Origin: Pseudomonadota bacterium
Lineage (GTDB): Bacteria > Pseudomonadota > Alphaproteobacteria > Acetobacterales > Acetobacteraceae
Length of the DNA: 16,086 nucleotides
Reading direction: 5' to 3'
NCBI GenBank assembly: GCA_021808985.1
Contig: JAKBAQ010000036.1
Span: forward strand, 1 to 16,086
Below are positions 13,486 through 16,086 of the stretch, one piece after another. The notes below the pieces were generated by a model. The model did no database searches. It was not told the DNA's origin and worked only from the letters and a program-made list of their open reading frames with translations. Within the stretch, counting starts at the first letter, position 1; each line of letters opens with the position of its first letter. The position numbers and the translations under genes are program-made.

Positions 13486-14844
13486 TCAACTCACGTGGTT
13501 TTTGATGAGACGCTCCATGTCCAGCGGCGGGGGCGGGTTGTGGAAGTCGTACAGGTCGCCGTTCAGGCTCGGCTCGAACCTGGCGACACGGTTGCGGCCT
13601 TCGGTTTTGGCTTTGTCCAGGGCCAGGCCGGCGCGGCGCACCAGCTCTTGCGGGTTGTTGACATCGGCGAGGCTGGTGAAGGCGGCGGCGCCGCAGCTGA
13701 CGGTGAGGAACCCGGTTTCATCGCCGGAATGGGCGATGCGCAGCGCCTGCACGGTTTCCTGAATGACGGTGGCGACGCGGGCGGCACCTCTATCATCCGC
13801 CAGGGGCAGCAGGACGGCGATTTGCCCGCCCCGGTGGCGGGCCACGATATCGCCGGTGCGGCGGGGCACGGCCTTGATGGCCTGGGCGACGCGGCGCAGG
13901 CAGGCGTCACCCGCGACGCTGCCGTAGATTTTGTTATAGTCGCGGAAATGGTCGATATCGATGAGCGCCAGGCCGAGCGGCAGGCCGCTGCGCACCGCGC
14001 GCTTGAATTCATGGACCAGGCTGAGATCAAACTGACGGCGGTTGGACAGGCCGGTCAGCTCGTCTTCCAGGGTCATCTCCCGCAGGGTGGCGTTGGCTTG
14101 CAGGACGGCGGCGTTGGCCGCGCGCAGGCTGGCTTCGGCCTGGTGCTGAAGGGTGACATCCACCAGCACGCCGGCGGCGACGGCCCGGCCGGTGGCGCGG
14201 CCACGCATGATGACGTGGCGCTGCTCGCCATCAGGGCGGCACAGGCGGAGCTTGAGCTCGAACTCACCGCCTTCGGCCAGCACGGCGGCAAGGGCGTTTG
14301 CGAGGGATTGGCGGTCCTCGGGGTGGAAAAGCGCCAGCACCTGGTCCATCGCCGGGAGGAAACTGGCCGGGGTGAGGCCGTGCAGGCGGTACATGGCGGT
14401 TGACCATTCAAACACACGGCCGGTCAGGTCCACCCGCCAATGGCCGAACTGGGCCGCTGATTCGGCCAGCTCCAGGATGGCGCGCGCGCTCTCGGCCTGG
14501 GAATTGGCGTGTTCAATGCGCCGGCGCAGGCAGCGGCCCATGGCGCGGGCGAGACGGGCCTTCATGCCCGCCAGCAAGGGCCATAGGCAGAGGCCGATGG
14601 CCAGCTGCCCGGCGGCGGCGGCCAGCGGCAGGGATGCGGGGGCGGTGCGCCATTTATGCGCGAGGGCGAGCAGCAGCAGGGTTTGCAGCCCGGCCTCGGC
14701 GGCCAGGATGCAGGCGACGACCCAGCGGCGGCGGCCCAGGATGGCGGCATCACGCGCGCGGAAAATTTGCAGCAGCGCCAGGGTGACGGCGGCGTAGGCC
14801 AGCGCGCTCATCAGCGCGGAGAGTTCGGCTTGCCCCATTGTCAT
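13486..14844 (-). CDS. Membrane PAS-GGDEF protein with degenerate active site (RGGQI) and intact I-site
   Basis: Predicted inner-membrane signalling protein of 452 residues. Three hydrophobic segments lie at about 8-28, 40-62 and 71-92, followed by a basic helical linker (95-125), a PAS_3-like domain (about 127-231, with FGHWRVDL, FHPEDR and RPDGEQRHVIMRG) and a GGDEF domain (about 260-422, DELTGLSNRRQFDLS). The catalytic GG(D/E)EF position reads RGGQI (338-342; 13819-13833), which lacks the acidic metal/catalytic residues. The c-di-GMP inhibitory site RxxD is kept as RTGD (329-332; 13849-13860), exactly five residues before. The family makes c-di-GMP from GTP; this protein probably does not and may bind c-di-GMP instead (inference). 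I chose ATG 14842-14844 because GGAGG lies 9 bp upstream; a GTG two codons earlier is too close to it. Confidence 0.92.
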   Translation of the reverse strand: MTMGQAELSALMSALAYAAVTLALLQIFRARDAAILGRRRWVVACILAAEAGLQTLLLLALAHKWRTAPASLPLAAAAGQLAIGLCLWPLLAGMKARLARAMGRCLRRRIEHANSQAESARAILELAESAAQFGHWRVDLTGRVFEWSTAMYRLHGLTPASFLPAMDQVLALFHPEDRQSLANALAAVLAEGGEFELKLRLCRPDGEQRHVIMRGRATGRAVAAGVLVDVTLQHQAEASLRAANAAVLQANATLREMTLEDELTGLSNRRQFDLSLVHEFKRAVRSGLPLGLALIDIDHFRDYNKIYGSVAGDACLRRVAQAIKAVPRRTGDIVARHRGGQIAVLLPLADDRGAARVATVIQETVQALRIAHSGDETGFLTVSCGAAAFTSLADVNNPQELVRRAGLALDKAKTEGRNRVARFEPSLNGDLYDFHNPPPPLDMERLIKNHVS

Positions 14845-14996
14845 TGCCACTAACCTCCCAGCCGGGCGTGCGCCCGTGCCGCTATATTGCCAAAGCTGAA
14901 TTGCCAGAGCTCAATTGCCAGGCCGGAATCTTCCAAATGTCCGGTCCTGGCGCAGCCTAGGCGCGGAGGCTTAATATTCGGCTAACGCGCGCGGCT
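14845..14996 (-). promoter_or_regulatory. Leader region between the two PAS-GGDEF genes: Shine-Dalgarno and GC hairpin
   Basis: This 152-bp gap precedes the first PAS-GGDEF gene on the minus strand. GGAGG (14854-14858 region, minus) gives the ribosome site that sets the ATG at 14844. A short GC hairpin, CGGGCG-TG-CGCCCG (14863-14876), sits just upstream of it and could occlude it. Three spaced ATTGCCA repeats follow at 14886-14920. TATAGC on the minus strand within 14882-14887 is a weak -10 candidate without a good -35. Confidence 0.35.
14886..14920. repeat. 14-bp tandem repeat, 2.5 copies (ATTGCCA-based)
   Basis: ATTGCCA occurs at 14886, 14900 and 14914, spaced exactly 14 bp. The linkers AAGCTGA and GAGCTCA are themselves similar, giving the unit ATTGCCA-RAGCTSA. 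The copies lie about 45-80 bp upstream of the first PAS-GGDEF start. Regularly spaced direct repeats in a leader can be regulator-binding sites, but 14 bp is not a whole number of helical turns. A slippage origin is equally possible. Confidence 0.75.
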
Positions 14997-16086
14997 TCAG
15001 GGGCGGGCGGTGAGGATGCCGAACAATTCGGCCTCGCGGGAGCCGCAGACGCGGTTGCCGCCGGCGGCCTTGGCCTCGGCCAGGGCGCGGGCGGCGCGGC
15101 GGGTGAGCTCCAGGGGGTTGTAGAGATCGTCCATGCCGACGAAGGCGGCGGCGCCGCAGGAGGCGGTGAGGGTTGTGGATTCATGCCCGGCATTGGGCAA
15201 GGCGAGGGCGCGCACGGCCTCGAGGATTTGCAGCGCCACGCGCTGGGCGCCGGCGGGGTCGGCCAGGGGGAGCAGCACGGCGATTTCGGTTTCGCCGTAG
15301 CGGGCCACGATGTCACCCGTGCGGCGGGGCAGCGCCTGCACCGCCTGGGCCACCGCGCGCAGGCGGGCATCGGCCTCCAGGGCGCCGTAATGGGCGGAGA
15401 TGGCCGGGAAATGGTCAATATCCAGCAGCACGATGCCCAGGGGCTTGCGGCTGCGCACGGCGCGCTTGAATTCGTAGCCCAGGCTGAGATCAAACTGGCG
15501 GCGGCTGGCGAGGCCGGTGAGCTCATCCTCGAGCAACGGGCCGTGCGTGGCGCTGAGCGCCTCGGCGCGTTTGGGCTCGGTGACATCCAGCATCACGCCG
15601 TTCAGCTCCGCCACCTGCCCTTCCCCGTCCAGCGCCGCCGCGCCGCGCAGGATGACGTGGCGGATCTCGCCGTCGGGGCGGCGCAGGCGGGCCGCGACCT
15701 CAAAATTGCCCTGGTTGACGGCGGCCTCCTGCAGCAGCACCCCTACCCGCTTGCCGTCCACCGGGTGGAAGGCGGCCAGCGCGCTTTCAAGGCGGGGCCT
15801 GTAATGCTCGCGCCACAGGCCGTGGATGCGGTACATTTCATCCGACCAGCTCAACTGATAATCCGGCACGGTGAGCTGCCAATGGCCGACATGCCCGCTC
15901 TGCTCGGCCAGGGCTAGCCAGCTGCGCGCCGCCGCCGCCGCTGCCTCGGCGCGGCGGGCGCGGGCCAGCAGCCGGCTGTTGAGGATATGCAGCTGGCCGC
16001 GCCGCAGGCGGGCCACCACGGGCCAGAAGCCGAGCGGCAGCGCCAGCAGGCAGAGCGCCGCCAGCAGGCGCAGCGCGGGCAGAGCC
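14997..16086 (-). CDS. Partial membrane PAS-GGDEF protein with degenerate active site (GETEI) and intact I-site
   Basis: The C-terminal 362 codons or so of a second PAS-GGDEF protein; the frame runs off the right edge. At the edge, the residues LLAALCLLALPLGFWPVV form a hydrophobic segment, so the missing part is probably a membrane region like that of its neighbour. A GTG at 16017-16019 is in frame but lies just after this helix and is unlikely to be the start. A helical Arg/Ala linker leads to a PAS_3-like domain (VGHWQLTVPDYQLSWSDEMY, FHPVD, RRPDGEIRHVILRG) and a GGDEF domain (EDELTGLASRRQFDLSLGYE). The signature reads GETEI (15282-15296) instead of GG(D/E)EF, and the usual F-x-x-x-N-D region is FPAISAHYG. 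The I-site RTGD (15312-15323) is retained at the correct spacing. It is 152 bp upstream of its paralogue on the same strand. Confidence 0.9.
   Translation of the reverse strand, partial: ALPALRLLAALCLLALPLGFWPVVARLRRGQLHILNSRLLARARRAEAAAAAARSWLALAEQSGHVGHWQLTVPDYQLSWSDEMYRIHGLWREHYRPRLESALAAFHPVDGKRVGVLLQEAAVNQGNFEVAARLRRPDGEIRHVILRGAAALDGEGQVAELNGVMLDVTEPKRAEALSATHGPLLEDELTGLASRRQFDLSLGYEFKRAVRSRKPLGIVLLDIDHFPAISAHYGALEADARLRAVAQAVQALPRRTGDIVARYGETEIAVLLPLADPAGAQRVALQILEAVRALALPNAGHESTTLTASCGAAAFVGMDDLYNPLELTRRAARALAEAKAAGGNRVCGSREAELFGILTARP

Noticed and set aside
13285..14403. Open frame of 372 codons on the plus strand opposite the flavin reductase and first GGDEF gene
   Set aside because: The minus-strand genes have unmistakable domains; this frame is compositional shadow.
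1..16086. CRISPR arrays, tRNA or rRNA genes, transposases, prophage or toxin-antitoxin genes
   Set aside because: I looked for regularly spaced repeats, cloverleaf-type segments and recombinase motifs and saw none. The window is dense with ordinary chromosomal genes.

Overview
The window is GC-rich chromosomal DNA that is almost fully coding. Start codons are mixed ATG/GTG and ATGA-type overlaps are frequent. The gene content suggests an alphaproteobacterium: a his cluster of the type hisB-hisH-hisA-hisF-hisE, a MctP-type symporter with its DUF3311 partner, a YjbE-type TerC protein and a TANGO2/NRDE protein. Family Acetobacteraceae (acid-tolerant heterotrophs) is my best guess from general gene style. 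That is inference, because the window has no rRNA or other marker that fixes the taxon.

Layout. (1) 1-716, minus strand: the 5' end of a possible STAS/MlaE-type permease gene, translationally coupled behind a TerC/YjbE-family membrane protein. (2) 806-2832, plus strand: purB, then an NRDE/TANGO2-family protein 11 bp downstream. (3) 2833-4680: an intergenic region with a striking near-perfect long hairpin, then a 59-residue DUF3311 protein and a MctP-like monocarboxylate/sodium-solute symporter overlapping by one base. (4) 4742-4771: a perfect 30-bp palindrome between convergent genes, followed by an unrecognised small Gln/Pro/Gly-rich protein on the minus strand. (5) 5325-7263, minus strand: a Bcr/CflA-type MFS exporter and a PuuD-like peptidase C26 hydrolase, an apparent two-gene operon. 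(6) 7370-12808, plus strand: hisB, hisH, a GNAT acetyltransferase, hisA, hisF, hisE, a HIT protein and a long-chain ChrA chromate transporter, several with overlapping ends. (7) 12832-16086, minus strand: a flavin-reductase-family protein behind two adjacent paralogous membrane-PAS-GGDEF proteins. The second of these runs off the right edge.

How it works together. The centre is the late histidine pathway. HisE acts on phosphoribosyl-ATP, HisA isomerises ProFAR, HisF-HisH form imidazole-glycerol phosphate and AICAR, and HisB dehydrates IGP. PurB upstream acts on the purine side, where AICAR re-enters, but it sits in a separate transcription unit. No hisG, hisD, hisC or hisI lies in this window. 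Transport is the second theme (TerC, MctP, MFS, ChrA).

The most interesting signal is at the right end. The two tandem PAS-GGDEF proteins have lost the GG(D/E)EF catalytic signature in different ways (RGGQI and GETEI), yet both keep an RTGD inhibitory-site motif at the correct spacing. That pattern suggests a duplicated pair of c-di-GMP receptors or regulatory partners rather than cyclases. Other items to follow up are the long hairpin before the symporter operon, 14-bp repeats between the two GGDEF genes, and a Lys/Ala-rich N-terminal tail on HisE.
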